DNA from: Erysipelothrix tonsillarum DSM 14972
Lineage (GTDB): Bacteria; Bacillota_I; Bacilli_A; Erysipelotrichales; Erysipelotrichaceae
Reading direction: 5' to 3'
Assembly: GCF_000373785.1 (NCBI RefSeq)
Contig: NZ_KB892380.1
Coordinates: forward strand, 282,771 to 346,770
DNA: 64,000 bases
The notes below the pieces were generated by a model that saw only the letters and a program-made list of their open reading frames with translations, was not told the origin of the DNA and made no database searches. Every line of letters starts with the position of its first letter. Within the stretch, counting starts at the first letter, position 1. The position numbers and the translations under genes were made by a program. Below, piece by piece: positions 17,079 through 26,528 of the stretch.

Positions 17079-19370
17079 ATGTTGAAATTAGACAAAATAA
17101 CAAAAAAATATGGTGATGTAGAAGCGCTAAAAGGCGTTTCATTAACATTTAGAAAAAATGAATTTGTGTCCATACTCGGACCTTCAGGTTGTGGTAAAAC
17201 GACAATGTTGAATATTATCGGAGGTCTTGATCGTTATACGAGCGGGGATCTTAATATTTCAGGGGTATCCACAAAGAACTATAAAGATCGAGACTGGGAT
17301 TCTTACCGAAACAGTTCAGTTGGGTTTGTTTTCCAATCCTATAACTTGATACCGCACCTTACCATTCTACAGAATGTTGAATTAGCATTGAAGCTATCCG
17401 GTATTTCAAAAAAAGAAGGTGAACAACGAGCACGTACTGCACTTGAAAAAGTTGGATTAACAGACCATTTACATAAGAAACCTAATCAGTTATCAGGTGG
17501 ACAAATGCAACGTGTAGCAATTGCTCGTGCAATCGTGAATGATCCAGAAATTATTCTAGCTGATGAGCCAACGGGAGCATTGGATAGCAAGACAAGTGTT
17601 ATTATTATGGATTTATTGAAAGAAATAGCACAAGATCGTCTTGTAATTATGGTTACTCATAATGCTGAACTTGCACACGAATATAGCAATCGGATTGTTG
17701 AGTTACTTGATGGCCAAATTATTAGTGATAGTAATCCTTTTGAATCAGATGTGGATAGTGCAAAATTGACGAAACCAAAACGCACATCAATGCCTTACAC
17801 AACAGCGCTTGGCTTGAGTGGAAAAAACCTCTGGGCTAAAAAGGGAAGAACTATCTTAACAAGTTTTGCAGGGAGTATCGGAATTATTGGTATTGCGTTG
17901 ATTCTTGCTTTATCATCAGGTCTATCGAATTCGATTAATAAAATGCAATCAGATACGTTAGCCACATCTCCGATTACAATTGGTACATCAGATTTTGATT
18001 TTAGCGGTCCAGTAATTTCAGAAGATACCCAAAATCTAGAAGAATTTCCTTCTGATTCAAAAGGGCAGGCTTATGAACCTAAAGTTGAAACAAAAGTGAT
18101 AAAAAATAATATTACACAAGAATATATTGATCATGTTGAAAAGTTAGATTCTGAAAAATATATTTCAATTCAATATATTCATAATGCCAATATGAATATG
18201 ATTCGTAAATCAGGGGATAAATATATTCATGTTGAATCAAATTCCTCACATATGGGTGAGTTATTAGATAATGAAGCATTCAATAACAATCAATACGATA
18301 TTCTTGAGGGACGCATGCCTCAGGGCGATCGTGAGTTAGTGTTGGTTGTGGATAACTATAACAGAATCGCAAAAGAAGCATTAAAAGAACTTGGACTTGG
18401 CGATCTCCCTGATTCATTTGAATTCAAAGATTTAATTGGTCAAGAATACAAGTTAATACAGAATAATGATTACTATGTTAAAGATGAATTTGGATTATAT
18501 CGTGAAGCTACAGCTCAAAATTATGAATCGATTCATAACAATTCAAATGCTAAGACACTATCTGTGGTAGGTGTGATGCGCCAAAAAGAAGACTCATCGT
18601 TCCAAATGTATTCACCGGGCCTCTACTATCGTTCAGACTTGGTTAAGTCATTCATCAAGGACTCAACAGATTCGGATGTTGTTAAAGCGCAAAAGGAAAA
18701 TGGAAAAGAATACAGTGTGGTATCTGGAATGCCTTTTGAGGGAAATCCATTCAAGGATGCAGACGCGTTATATCAAGATCAATTAGAAGAACTTGGTTCG
18801 TCAACACTTCCTCGTAATATTTCAATCATTCCCGCAGATTTTGAATCTAAGAAAGAAATTCGTGAACATTTAGATGCATATAATTCAGATAGAAAAGATG
18901 AAGATAAAATTACCTACAGTGATATGTCTGAAATGATTACGGGCGTCATGGAGACTGTCGTAAGTACAGTTTCATACGTATTAATTGGTTTTTCATCCAT
19001 TTCATTAATTGTTTCATCACTGATGATAGGAATTATTACCTATGTATCCGTGATTGAGCGAACCAAAGAAATCGGTGTGTTGCGAAGTTTAGGAGCTCGA
19101 AAAAAAGATATATCTCGAGTATTTAACGCAGAAACATTCCTTATTGGATTTGTGTCGGGTACCTTGGGTATTATAGTAACTTACTTGCTTACATTCCCAA
19201 TCAATTCGATTATCTATAGTTTGACGAAAACAGAAAATATTGCAGTGTTAAATCCACTTCATGCAGTTATTTTAATTGTTATCAGTATTATTCTTACTTC
19301 CATTTCAGGTGTTATACCATCACGAATGGCAGCGAAAAAAGATCCTGTAATTGCACTTAGAAGTGAATAA
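17079..19370 (+). CDS. MacB-like ABC exporter, fused ATPase and FtsX-type permease
   Basis: Residues ~1-225 form the ATPase: Walker [10 protein letters not shown], the Q-loop in [12 protein letters not shown], signature [14 protein letters not shown], Walker [13 protein letters not shown], and the MVTHN switch. A transmembrane segment at ~265-285 is followed by a ~340-residue extracellular domain, and three C-terminal membrane segments carry the FtsX signature ([19 protein letters not shown]). This mechanotransmission architecture exports or senses peptides, lipids or cell-wall signals in Gram-positives. The fused ATPase-permease order is that of MacB. It is preceded by the 16-bp hairpin at 17034-17071, which probably controls it. 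Confidence 0.9.
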   Translation: MLKLDKITKKYGDVEALKGVSLTFRKNEFVSILGPSGCGKTTMLNIIGGLDRYTSGDLNISGVSTKNYKDRDWDSYRNSSVGFVFQSYNLIPHLTILQNVELALKLSGISKKEGEQRARTALEKVGLTDHLHKKPNQLSGGQMQRVAIARAIVNDPEIILADEPTGALDSKTSVIIMDLLKEIAQDRLVIMVTHNAELAHEYSNRIVELLDGQIISDSNPFESDVDSAKLTKPKRTSMPYTTALGLSGKNLWAKKGRTILTSFAGSIGIIGIALILALSSGLSNSINKMQSDTLATSPITIGTSDFDFSGPVISEDTQNLEEFPSDSKGQAYEPKVETKVIKNNITQEYIDHVEKLDSEKYISIQYIHNANMNMIRKSGDKYIHVESNSSHMGELLDNEAFNNNQYDILEGRMPQGDRELVLVVDNYNRIAKEALKELGLGDLPDSFEFKDLIGQEYKLIQNNDYYVKDEFGLYREATAQNYESIHNNSNAKTLSVVGVMRQKEDSSFQMYSPGLYYRSDLVKSFIKDSTDSDVVKAQKENGKEYSVVSGMPFEGNPFKDADALYQDQLEELGSSTLPRNISIIPADFESKKEIREHLDAYNSDRKDEDKITYSDMSEMITGVMETVVSTVSYVLIGFSSISLIVSSLMIGIITYVSVIERTKEIGVLRSLGARKKDISRVFNAETFLIGFVSGTLGIIVTYLLTFPINSIIYSLTKTENIAVLNPLHAVILIVISIILTSISGVIPSRMAAKKDPVIALRSE

Positions 19371-19388
19371 ATGATTTTAAATCGACCC

Positions 19389-19418
19389 AAAGACATCCAT
19401 CACTTGGATGTCTTTTTA
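19389..19418 (+). terminator. Terminator after the MacB-like gene
   Basis: AAAGACATCCA (19389-19399) and TGGATGTCTTT (19405-19415) pair perfectly around TCACT, followed by T residues. Confidence 0.92.
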
Positions 19419-19423
19419 ATATA

Positions 19424-19456
19424 AAAAAAGAAGTCTTAATTAGACTTCAATTTTTT
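19424..19456 (-). terminator. Terminator of the minus-strand DegV gene
   Basis: GAAGTCT (19430-19436) pairs with AGACTTC (19442-19448), flanked by A and T runs. Read on the minus strand it overlaps the DegV stop codon and ends in a T-run. Confidence 0.75.
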
Positions 19457-20294
19457 TCATATATTGAAATGCAAGGGAACCGATTCCAACATGAACACTT
19501 ACAGTCGAAATTAATTCAGTGACATAAAGTTCAGTATTTGGAAAAGCATCACGTAATTTGTCTGCAGTTTTAGCTAATTCTTCTTTAGCATCCACATCGA
19601 CAACTGTAATTTTATATGTTTCATCTACGCCCGCTTCTTTCATGGCTTCGATGACTCGATCAATAGCTTTTGACATTGTACGAACTTTATCGAAGGGTTC
19701 AATAATTCCCTTTGTTTCTTTATTAAGATGTAGTATCGGTTTAATCTTTAAAAAACCACCAAGTTTTGCCGCAAGCGGTGATAAGCGCCCACCACGAGAA
19801 AGGTGAGCTAAATCATTAGGAATAATAAAAGTATTACAATTATTCAAGGCAACATCAATGCGTTCAGTGATTTCAGGAATATCATATCCCTGATCCAATA
19901 ATTTTCGCGCAGCAACACCACAATCAAATTCAATCGAAGCCGCTGTAAAGCAATCGATGTACACAAACTCAATATCTACGAATTGAGCTGCCGTATTCAT
20001 TGCTCCGATTGTTCCTGAAATACCTGTAGTAATAGGTATTGCGAGAATACGCTCGTATCCTTGTGCTTTAATGTCCCGGAATAAATCTTCAATCATTCCA
20101 AGTGCTGGTAATGATGTCTGAAGCATAATATTTTGCCGCATAAAATCGTTTACTTGATCGATTGAAATTTCAACACTCTCAAGTGAAGCATCATCCCCGT
20201 TGATGATCTGTAAGGGTATCGCGAAAAGACCATCCATTTCGATATGTTCATTATAGTAATTACTACTACTATCGACAATAACTGCAGTTTTCAT
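19440..20294 (-). CDS. DegV/FakB family fatty-acid-binding protein
   Basis: DegV/FakB proteins hold a fatty acid for the FakA kinase, which phosphorylates exogenous fatty acids for phospholipid synthesis. The N-terminal VDSSSN loop, the TSLPALG motif, the ITTGISGT motif (ligand-carboxylate Ser/Thr) and the SRGGRLS turn are all present; the length of 284 is standard. The start at 20294 has GGAGG at good spacing; a longer reading to 20318 would include that ribosome site. A second paralogue lies directly upstream on the same strand. fakA is not in this window. Confidence 0.93.
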   Translation of the reverse strand: MKTAVIVDSSSNYYNEHIEMDGLFAIPLQIINGDDASLESVEISIDQVNDFMRQNIMLQTSLPALGMIEDLFRDIKAQGYERILAIPITTGISGTIGAMNTAAQFVDIEFVYIDCFTAASIEFDCGVAARKLLDQGYDIPEITERIDVALNNCNTFIIPNDLAHLSRGGRLSPLAAKLGGFLKIKPILHLNKETKGIIEPFDKVRTMSKAIDRVIEAMKEAGVDETYKITVVDVDAKEELAKTADKLRDAFPNTELYVTELISTVSVHVGIGSLAFQYMKKIEV

Positions 20295-20347
20295 AATACA
20301 ACCTCCAAGTACTATCATTATACACTAATAATTTAAGTCATACGACA

Positions 20348-21217
20348 TCACTTCAAATATTTATCAACTTTAGGTATCCATTGAATTGCGATTGTTCCTA
20401 AGCCTGCATGTGTCGCTACAGCGGCAGGAAGATCCATGATAAAGCTATTGTGGGTGCCAAAAGCGTCATTTATAGCATTGCGGAGCCGCACGATAATCTC
20501 AAATCCGTCACTATGCAAGTAATAAAAATCATATTCTTGCGCATTAATTCCTTGATCCTTCATATGAGTGATAAGCATTTCAAATATTTTGGTTTCAGTT
20601 CGTGCAGTTCCAAATTTTTCGATAGTTAATCCATGATTTTCAAGGTAAAGTAAAGGTTTAACTTTCAAGAGTGATGCAAGCATTGCGGCATGCTTTGAAA
20701 TACGACCACTTACGCGTAATTGATCTAAATTTTGAGGGTAAACAAAGGATTCAGTACGTAATAAAAACTTATCGACCCTTTTAAGCATCTCATCCAACGG
20801 CATGTTATCCAATTCCATTTGTCTTAGGAGTTTGACAGTTTGTTGTACAGGCCCCCCAAGCGAAAACGAATCAATAACATGTATATCGCATGATTCGATA
20901 TGTGAGGCGGCCTGATTGAAAGCACTAAAAGTTCCAGATAGATTCGAAGATAAGGTAATTGCAATAATGGTTTGGTAACCTTTCGCCTTAATCTTTTCAA
21001 AGAGATCAATTAGTGAGCCTAAATTAGGTTGCGAAGTCAGAATTTTTTCTTTTTTTTCTAAAAGAGCGTGAACCGTTTCCTTAGAAATAGTTTCTTGATC
21101 TAAATACTCAACATTATTGTGAATGAGTGTTACGGGTGCAATAAAAACATCATACTGTTTTATTTCTTCTGGGGTGAAACATATTGATGAATCACATACG
21201 ATTGCTATTTTTTTCAT
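20348..21217 (-). CDS. DegV/FakB family fatty-acid-binding protein, second copy
   Basis: This protein is related to, but clearly diverged from, the downstream DegV gene. Motifs are CDSSICF at the N-terminus, TSQPNLGSL, ITLSSNLSGTFSA and LRVSGRIS, where the family usually has RGGR; the central Gly is Ser here. Paralogous FakBs in Gram-positives differ in their preference for saturated and unsaturated fatty acids, so the pair may split that work; this is inference. GGAGG precedes the ATG. Transcription may continue into the second DegV gene, 53 bases downstream. Confidence 0.9.
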   Translation of the reverse strand: MKKIAIVCDSSICFTPEEIKQYDVFIAPVTLIHNNVEYLDQETISKETVHALLEKKEKILTSQPNLGSLIDLFEKIKAKGYQTIIAITLSSNLSGTFSAFNQAASHIESCDIHVIDSFSLGGPVQQTVKLLRQMELDNMPLDEMLKRVDKFLLRTESFVYPQNLDQLRVSGRISKHAAMLASLLKVKPLLYLENHGLTIEKFGTARTETKIFEMLITHMKDQGINAQEYDFYYLHSDGFEIIVRLRNAINDAFGTHNSFIMDLPAAVATHAGLGTIAIQWIPKVDKYLK

Positions 21218-21302
21218 ACAAATCCTCCGATGGAAGCATTATAGATGATAATACTTTGAATGTCAAACTATTATAGTCCTTTATGAAAGATGGGAAATGC
21301 TT

Positions 21303-21308
21303 TATAAT
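21303..21308 (+). promoter_or_regulatory. -10 element immediately before yigZ
   Basis: TATAAT lies 6 bases before the ATG at 21315, which places the predicted transcription start at the start codon. No Shine-Dalgarno separates them, so the mRNA may be leaderless. Confidence 0.5.
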
Positions 21309-21314
21309 AGATAC

Positions 21315-21923
21315 ATGGAACAATTAGACTACAAAACAATCGAAGCTGAAGTGATGGTGGAACAAGAAATCAATAAATCTAAATTTATTGGTTTTTTAGC
21401 GCCGATTCGTTCTGAAGAAGAGGCGAAGGCTTATTTAAAATCAATTAAGAAAATGCATCCCAAAGCAACGCATCACTGTAGTGCCTATCGGATTCAAGAG
21501 ATTGAACGTTCTAATGATGATGGAGAACCTGCATCGTCGGCAGGGTTACCCATGCTTCAAGTTTTGCGGGGACATAAACTTGATGGCGTTATTGCTGTAG
21601 TTGTTCGTTACTACGGAGGTATTTTATTAGGGGTTGGAGGTTTAATTCGTGCTTACGGGTCTACTGTAACACTTGCAATTGAAGCTTCCGTTCTCAAAAC
21701 ACCCCAAAAAGTATTTACCATTGATTTATCGTTTCCCTATGAATTCATTAATGATGTAGAAGTTCATATAACAAGCGTTGGGAGTGTAATTGATCGTAAT
21801 TACGATTCATTAGCTCGCTACCAAGTCCAAGTCACAAATCCAGAGTTACTTGATCCCTTGGATGATGTTACTCGTGGAACAGTCAGCAAAAAAATAATTA
21901 AAGAATCAATAGAGTTTATTTAG
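21315..21923 (+). CDS. YigZ/IMPACT (UPF0029) family protein
   Basis: The N-terminal IMPACT domain contains the family signature region KSKFIGFLAP and SNDDGEPASSAGLPML, followed by VVVRYYGGILLGVGGLIRAYG. The C-terminal half is a UPF0029-type ferredoxin-like domain. Family members have been linked to ribosome or translation functions, but the exact role is unsettled. The length of ~202 matches Bacillus YvyE. The start at 21315 gives the family's N-terminus; an ATG at 21297 overlaps the -10 hexamer. Its stop codon overlaps the ribosome site of the Fur-family gene. Confidence 0.88.
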   Translation: MEQLDYKTIEAEVMVEQEINKSKFIGFLAPIRSEEEAKAYLKSIKKMHPKATHHCSAYRIQEIERSNDDGEPASSAGLPMLQVLRGHKLDGVIAVVVRYYGGILLGVGGLIRAYGSTVTLAIEASVLKTPQKVFTIDLSFPYEFINDVEVHITSVGSVIDRNYDSLARYQVQVTNPELLDPLDDVTRGTVSKKIIKESIEFI

Positions 21924-21935
21924 GAGGTCATGATT

Positions 21936-22355
21936 ATGGATATCAAGTCAGAGTTAAATCATCACGGAATTAAATCGACACGACAACGTGAAGCGATTTT
22001 AAGCATTCTTAAAGAGAGTGTAACGCCCATAACAATTAATCAAATCCGTGAATCTTTGGATGCGGTTGGTGAGTATATGGATTTATCCACAATTTATCGC
22101 GTTCTTGATGTTTTTGAACAAAAAGATCTTATTACCAAAACGGTGCCTTTGGAACCGTCGCAAAGTGTCTATGATTATAAGCGCCATGTTCACAAACACC
22201 ATCTTATTTGTACCGAATGCGGAACCATTACAATTATTGAGGGATGTCCGCTCGGGGGATATGAACGAAAAGTAGCGAAGGATAGTGGCTATGTCATTGA
22301 CCGTCACCAATTAGAACTTTACGGAGTTTGTCCAGAATGCCAAAAAAGTGCTTAG
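21936..22355 (+). CDS. Fur-family metalloregulator (Fur/PerR/Zur type)
   Basis: This is a winged-helix repressor that responds to metal. The N-terminal HTH (KSTRQREAILSILKES ... LSTIYRVLDVFEQKDL) is followed by the metal-sensing domain, with a His cluster (HVHKHHLIC) and two CxxC pairs, CTEC and CPEC, forming the structural zinc site. The length of 139 is typical. Start: AGGAGG at 21922-21927 is too close to the ATG at 21930 and well spaced from 21936. It is co-transcribed with yigZ. A perfect Fur box occurs in this window at 61697-61711; whether this protein binds it cannot be told from sequence. Confidence 0.92.
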   Translation: MDIKSELNHHGIKSTRQREAILSILKESVTPITINQIRESLDAVGEYMDLSTIYRVLDVFEQKDLITKTVPLEPSQSVYDYKRHVHKHHLICTECGTITIIEGCPLGGYERKVAKDSGYVIDRHQLELYGVCPECQKSA

Positions 22356-22367
22356 GCACTTTTTTTA
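22343..22367 (+). terminator. Terminator after the Fur-family gene
   Basis: AAAAAGTGC and GCACTTTTTTT form a hairpin with loop TTAG, overlapping the stop codon. Confidence 0.9.
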
Positions 22368-22425
22368 TGAGCATAAGCCTTTTATTTATAACATAGTGTA
22401 GTAATATGTTAATAGAGGTGATGGA

Positions 22426-23265
22426 ATGAAAAATCTAAATAATATCAAACTAAAGAATATCGTACTACGTGTTCATAACCTGTCTACCATGCAACATTTT
22501 TATGAAATGATCATGGGACTTGAGGTTATCAGAAAAGAGAAAGAAACCGTTTTGTTAGGAGTGGATGGGAACGTATTGATAACGTTGAGCGCAATAGAAC
22601 CATATGAAATGCCTCAACACAATGCGATAGGTCTTTATCACTTAGCACTACTATTGCCCAATGAAGCCTACTTGGGACAGTTCTTAAGGCACTTGATCAA
22701 CTTAAATCAATCGATAACGGGGTTGGGAGATCATTTGTATTCCCAAGCCATTTATTTTAATGATCCAGAAGGAAATGGCATTGAAGTGTACGCGGATCGT
22801 CCGCGTTCAATGTGGACAATTGATGACAAAGGGATGATTGAAGGTGGAACTAAGGCAGTTGATATTGAAAAGCTCATGAGTACTGCATATACGACTGCGT
22901 GGAAGGTAATGCCGCTAGGAACAACTATGGGGCATGTTCATTTACAAGTACCAAACATCCAGCAAGCTCGAAAATTTTATATCGACTCATTGGGGTTTGA
23001 ACTGAAAACGGAAATGTCTCAAGCCTTATTTATTTCAAAAGATGGGTACCACCATCACATTGGAATCAACGCATGGGCCGGTCCACACTTGGAACATCTT
23101 CCAGCTCAATTCACCGGAATGGAATCTTTTACAATAGCATTGGATGATTTAGATGGGTATCGTCGTGAACTAATGAATCGAGGAATTGAAACCGTTGATA
23201 TCGATGAAAAACATTTTACCATTGAAGATCCATTTCACATAAAGATTATATTTGAAAAAAACTAA
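22426..23265 (+). CDS. CatE-like VOC (glyoxalase/extradiol dioxygenase) family protein
   Basis: Two tandem vicinal-oxygen-chelate modules are visible, at residues ~8-120 and ~165-279. The second holds likely Fe/Mn ligands: His in GHVHLQV, His in the HHIGINAWAG block, and a Glu near the C-terminus. The first module has FNDPEGNGIEVYADRP, the classical end of a VOC domain. Length and layout match Bacillus CatE (catechol 2,3-dioxygenase) and related glyoxalases. The natural substrate is uncertain. GAGGTGATGG precedes the ATG. It stands alone, with the CDF gene's promoter starting at its end. Confidence 0.85.
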   Translation: MKNLNNIKLKNIVLRVHNLSTMQHFYEMIMGLEVIRKEKETVLLGVDGNVLITLSAIEPYEMPQHNAIGLYHLALLLPNEAYLGQFLRHLINLNQSITGLGDHLYSQAIYFNDPEGNGIEVYADRPRSMWTIDDKGMIEGGTKAVDIEKLMSTAYTTAWKVMPLGTTMGHVHLQVPNIQQARKFYIDSLGFELKTEMSQALFISKDGYHHHIGINAWAGPHLEHLPAQFTGMESFTIALDDLDGYRRELMNRGIETVDIDEKHFTIEDPFHIKIIFEKN

Positions 23266-23267
23266 TG

Positions 23268-23276
23268 TGATATAAT
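23268..23276 (+). promoter_or_regulatory. Extended -10 promoter of the CDF transporter gene
   Basis: TGATATAAT (23268-23276) is an extended -10 element ending 6 bases before the ATG at 23283. The start point would coincide with the start codon, suggesting a leaderless message; no Shine-Dalgarno is present. Confidence 0.55.
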
Positions 23277-23282
23277 GGTACT

Positions 23283-24395
23283 ATGAAAAAATTAGAGAAA
23301 CGCAATGTGATTGGAATCAAGGCAGGCATCGTTGGGATTGTTTGTAACTTGATTCTTTTTACATCAAAATTAGTTATTGGTACGCTTTCGCACAGTTTTG
23401 CGATTCTCGCGGATGCAATTAATAACTTATCAGATAGTTTGTCATCCATTATCACGATTATTGGATTTAAAATTGCTGCAAAGCCTGCAGATAAGGAGCA
23501 CCCATATGGGCATGAGCGGTTTGAATACATTAGTGGTTTTGTGATTTCGATCATTATGCTCTATTTAGGGGTAGACATTATTAAGTCATCCGTTAAAGAT
23601 ATTTTAGATCCCCAACCGATGCAAATTAGTAAGGCAATGATTGCTGTATTATTGTTCTCAATTATAGTAAAAGCAGGAATGTCCGTATATTATCGCAAAA
23701 AAGCTAAAGAAGCAGATTCCGAAGTGTTGGTTGCCAATGCCCAGGATAGTCGCAACGATGTCTTGATTACAGGAACTATTCTGATTGGTGTCTTTATTCA
23801 ATATTTCTTCAACTTCCGAGTGGATACATACTTAGGTATTATGATAGCCATCTTTATCATCTATTCATCAATAATGATGGTGCGAGAATTTATGAATGAA
23901 TTGTTGGGAAATAGACCTGATAAAGAAACGTTAGCGATTATTAAAGCCATTCTTTGTCAAAATACCGAAATTGAAGGCTATCATGATTTAATGATTTATA
24001 ATTATGGCAAGTTTCATGTTTATGGTGTTGTTCATGTTGAAGTGGATGCAAAACTAAGCCTAATTGAAGCACATGATATTATTGACGCGATTGAACGCGA
24101 AATTAAAGAAGCAACACGTATTGATATTGTGATTCATTTAGATCCGTTGGATATGGATAGTCCCGAAATTTTACGAATTCAAAGAGTGATAAAGCAATAC
24201 CTAGTAGAATTCTGTGAAGGATGTAAATTTCATGATTTGCGCATCATTAATGATGTGTTAATCTTTGACGTGGTTCTATCTGAATCTTTAAAACATAAGC
24301 CGGAGCAAATTAAAGATGAAATCATAGCATACCTACGTTCCGAAGGCATTTCGTATGAACTTGAAATTACCATGGATACAGATCAACTTATATAG
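23283..24395 (+). CDS. Cation diffusion facilitator (CDF) metal efflux protein
   Basis: This is a proton-coupled exporter of divalent metal (Zn, Mn, Fe or Co). Six transmembrane segments lie in residues ~12-205. Membrane segment II carries the metal-site motif ADAINNLSD, and HPYGHERFEYISG follows as in FieF/YdfM-type CDFs. The cytoplasmic C-terminal domain (~210-300) includes HVYGVVHVEVD and HLDP metal-relay residues. A further ~70-residue tail (300-370) has a second ferredoxin-like half, making it longer than FieF (300) and similar to Gram-positive manganese exporters such as MneP/MneS; manganese specificity is an inference. Confidence 0.92.
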   Translation: MKKLEKRNVIGIKAGIVGIVCNLILFTSKLVIGTLSHSFAILADAINNLSDSLSSIITIIGFKIAAKPADKEHPYGHERFEYISGFVISIIMLYLGVDIIKSSVKDILDPQPMQISKAMIAVLLFSIIVKAGMSVYYRKKAKEADSEVLVANAQDSRNDVLITGTILIGVFIQYFFNFRVDTYLGIMIAIFIIYSSIMMVREFMNELLGNRPDKETLAIIKAILCQNTEIEGYHDLMIYNYGKFHVYGVVHVEVDAKLSLIEAHDIIDAIEREIKEATRIDIVIHLDPLDMDSPEILRIQRVIKQYLVEFCEGCKFHDLRIINDVLIFDVVLSESLKHKPEQIKDEIIAYLRSEGISYELEITMDTDQLI

Positions 24396-24444
24396 AAAAA
24401 ACGTCTTAGTGGAACGGCTTTCGTTCTGTTTAAGACGTTTTTTT
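24396..24444. terminator. Bidirectional terminator between CDF gene and membrane-protein gene
   Basis: AAAAAACGTCTTA and TAAGACGTTTTTTT form a long stem, with an inner GAACG/CGTTC helix. The symmetric A and T flanks serve both convergent genes. Confidence 0.9.
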
Positions 24445-25108
24445 ATAGGTAAGTTGCGCTCACACTGATGCTCCAAAGAATTAAAGGATAAAGGGATGGA
24501 AGGACAGAACGGACAGAACGGTTTAATGTTTCCGAAGCAGAGTCTTTTAGTAGTGTTAGTGGGAAAAACGCGAGTATGATTAACATACTTGGTGTTGATA
24601 AAAAAGTTAAGAGTAGTACCAAAGCGACCCAACTTATAAATTGTAAAGGTAAGGAATCTCTAAATATATAAGTAAGTAATGCTAATGGAATAATAATGGA
24701 ACCATGATCGGTATACCGAAGACCAAGATAGAGAAAGATTGGAAAAAGTATCCATCCAATAAGTTTAAATGTAGGATATTTTTCTGTAATAAAGAATTCA
24801 TACAGATACAAGAGCTGACACGTTAATAATAGCGTTAAAAATAAATTACTATGTGTTTGAAACACTGGTGAAACAACAAAAGCATTGATGAATGCGTTGC
24901 CGATAAACATTGCGATAGCGGCAATAAATAGATGACACAAAAGTTTTCGCTTATTTTTATAACTATTAAACAGATGAACCGAAAGGATTGCCATAATTGG
25001 ACTAAGCAGTATATAGGGATCGTTAAACAAGGTGACATTAAACAGTGGTGCTACAGTATCAAATATAATTAAGGCTAAGGCCATAATGCCAATAATTGTA
25101 GTTTTCAT
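24443..25108 (-). CDS. Polytopic membrane protein of unknown function
   Basis: The 221-residue protein is almost entirely hydrophobic, with about seven predicted membrane segments and short polar loops. I see no catalytic motif or transporter signature. The overall pattern faintly recalls TraX-type acyltransferase-like membrane proteins, but without their motifs I do not assign that. It lies downstream of the MFS transporter gene on the same strand with an 87-base gap, and its stop codon abuts the bidirectional terminator. Confidence 0.7.
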   Translation of the reverse strand: MKTTIIGIMALALIIFDTVAPLFNVTLFNDPYILLSPIMAILSVHLFNSYKNKRKLLCHLFIAAIAMFIGNAFINAFVVSPVFQTHSNLFLTLLLTCQLLYLYEFFITEKYPTFKLIGWILFPIFLYLGLRYTDHGSIIIPLALLTYIFRDSLPLQFISWVALVLLLTFLSTPSMLIILAFFPLTLLKDSASETLNRSVRSVLPSLYPLILWSISVSATYL

Positions 25109-25195
25109 GTAATCAACTCCTTCTACCTATATCATAGATAAAAGCAGCCGATAGCACCATTGATTCTACTTACATCTTGGTTACAAATTTGTAAG

Positions 25196-26419
25196 TTATT
25201 GTGTGTTGTAGTTATAAAAACTACGGACTTGATTATGAGGTGGCAGAATAAATACGACGAGTGCCAGTAAGTAAAAACATTGCGCAAAAAGATGTACATA
25301 AGGAATTGGAAATGATTCTGCGAGTGCTCCAAATGTAAATTGACCCAACATCATGGCTCCCGATATCAAAATCATAAAGAAGGAATTAACTTTTGCACGA
25401 TATTGTGATGGAACACGTTTTTGGACTGCACTAATCCGAATGTTTGCGCTATTCATACCAATAATTCCAAGAATAATTCGAATAACCACCATAAGTGGGA
25501 AGGGAACAAAAAAGAAAATGCTTTCAAGTCCAATAAAAAGTGCATATACTGCTACCGCAATTGTATATCGATGATGGTCTTTGAATATAATCAGACTATG
25601 AATAAGTCCTCCTATCAAATAACCAAAGCTAGAGAAAGATTGTAACGTTGCATAATGCGTTTCCGTTAGGGTGGCATGCTGTTTAAAAAACGGATAAATT
25701 AAATTTGACGAAGCACTTGAAAACATAACTATCGCGAAAAAGAGAAAGACAGAGCGCAGCGCGCGATCAGATTTGAGATAGATATAGCCGTCTTTTAAAT
25801 CTTGTTTAACATCGATTAAAGTCGTTTTCTGGGACTGAATATAGTCAAAAGGAGCATCAATTTTACGTTCGATAAGAACATCGATCAATGTTAAAGCGGC
25901 ATAAGCAAAAAAGATAGAATCAAGGCCGTACAACCGATAAAAGATCATAGCAATCGGTGTCATAATAACACTGCAAAGTGGATTTATCGTGTTAATAATC
26001 GCATTGCCTTGTGTAAAATAATGCGCATCAATGACTTGAGGAATAATGGTTTGAGAGCTGATAGAAGAAATATTTCCAAGTGATGTAATTATTAGAATAA
26101 TGAATAAATAAGAATAATAGTTAAAGCTAAAATATTTCACATAAAACCCTGCTAATAAGAAGAAAAGCATTAGGATTACTTCATTAGTAATTAGAACTTT
26201 TAAAGGGTTTTTACGATCAATAAAAGGTCCAATACCCAAGGGGAGAATTAAGTTTGGGATCATGGATAAAGCCGTAAAAACACCTGCCAACATGGTGGAT
26301 TGTGTTTGATCGAAAATAACAAGACTTAATGCAAGGTTTAGCCCAATACCTCCCATTTCAGAAAAAATAGTTCCGAAGAAAACACGAATAAAATTTTGAT
26401 TCCATAATTTTTTGTTCAT
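25196..26419 (-). CDS. Major facilitator superfamily transporter
   Basis: This 407-residue protein has about twelve hydrophobic segments and the MFS_3-like N-terminus (FIRVFFGTIFSEMGGIGLNLALSLVIFDQTQS) found in drug and macrolide efflux relatives. The loop 2-3 region FIDRKNPLKVLI resembles motif A, weakly. It is probably an exporter. The XRE-TPR regulator gene lies 109 bases upstream on the same strand, which suggests they are a regulator-target pair. AGGAGG precedes the ATG. The substrate is unknown. Confidence 0.85.
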   Translation of the reverse strand: MNKKLWNQNFIRVFFGTIFSEMGGIGLNLALSLVIFDQTQSTMLAGVFTALSMIPNLILPLGIGPFIDRKNPLKVLITNEVILMLFFLLAGFYVKYFSFNYYSYLFIILIITSLGNISSISSQTIIPQVIDAHYFTQGNAIINTINPLCSVIMTPIAMIFYRLYGLDSIFFAYAALTLIDVLIERKIDAPFDYIQSQKTTLIDVKQDLKDGYIYLKSDRALRSVFLFFAIVMFSSASSNLIYPFFKQHATLTETHYATLQSFSSFGYLIGGLIHSLIIFKDHHRYTIAVAVYALFIGLESIFFFVPFPLMVVIRIILGIIGMNSANIRISAVQKRVPSQYRAKVNSFFMILISGAMMLGQFTFGALAESFPIPYVHLFAQCFYLLALVVFILPPHNQVRSFYNYNTQ

Positions 26420-26528
26420 AATAAAACCTCCTACATCTATTAAACGCCTTTTCTTAAGGTGATGTAAGAGGTCTGTATTGGGAAAATATGCACTAATAAG
26501 GGGTAATTACAGCCATTAAGAGCATTTA

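Noticed and set aside
25353..25645. Open frames opposite the MFS gene
   Set aside because: They are shadows of the membrane-protein codons on the other strand, with no ribosome site and no protein-like composition.
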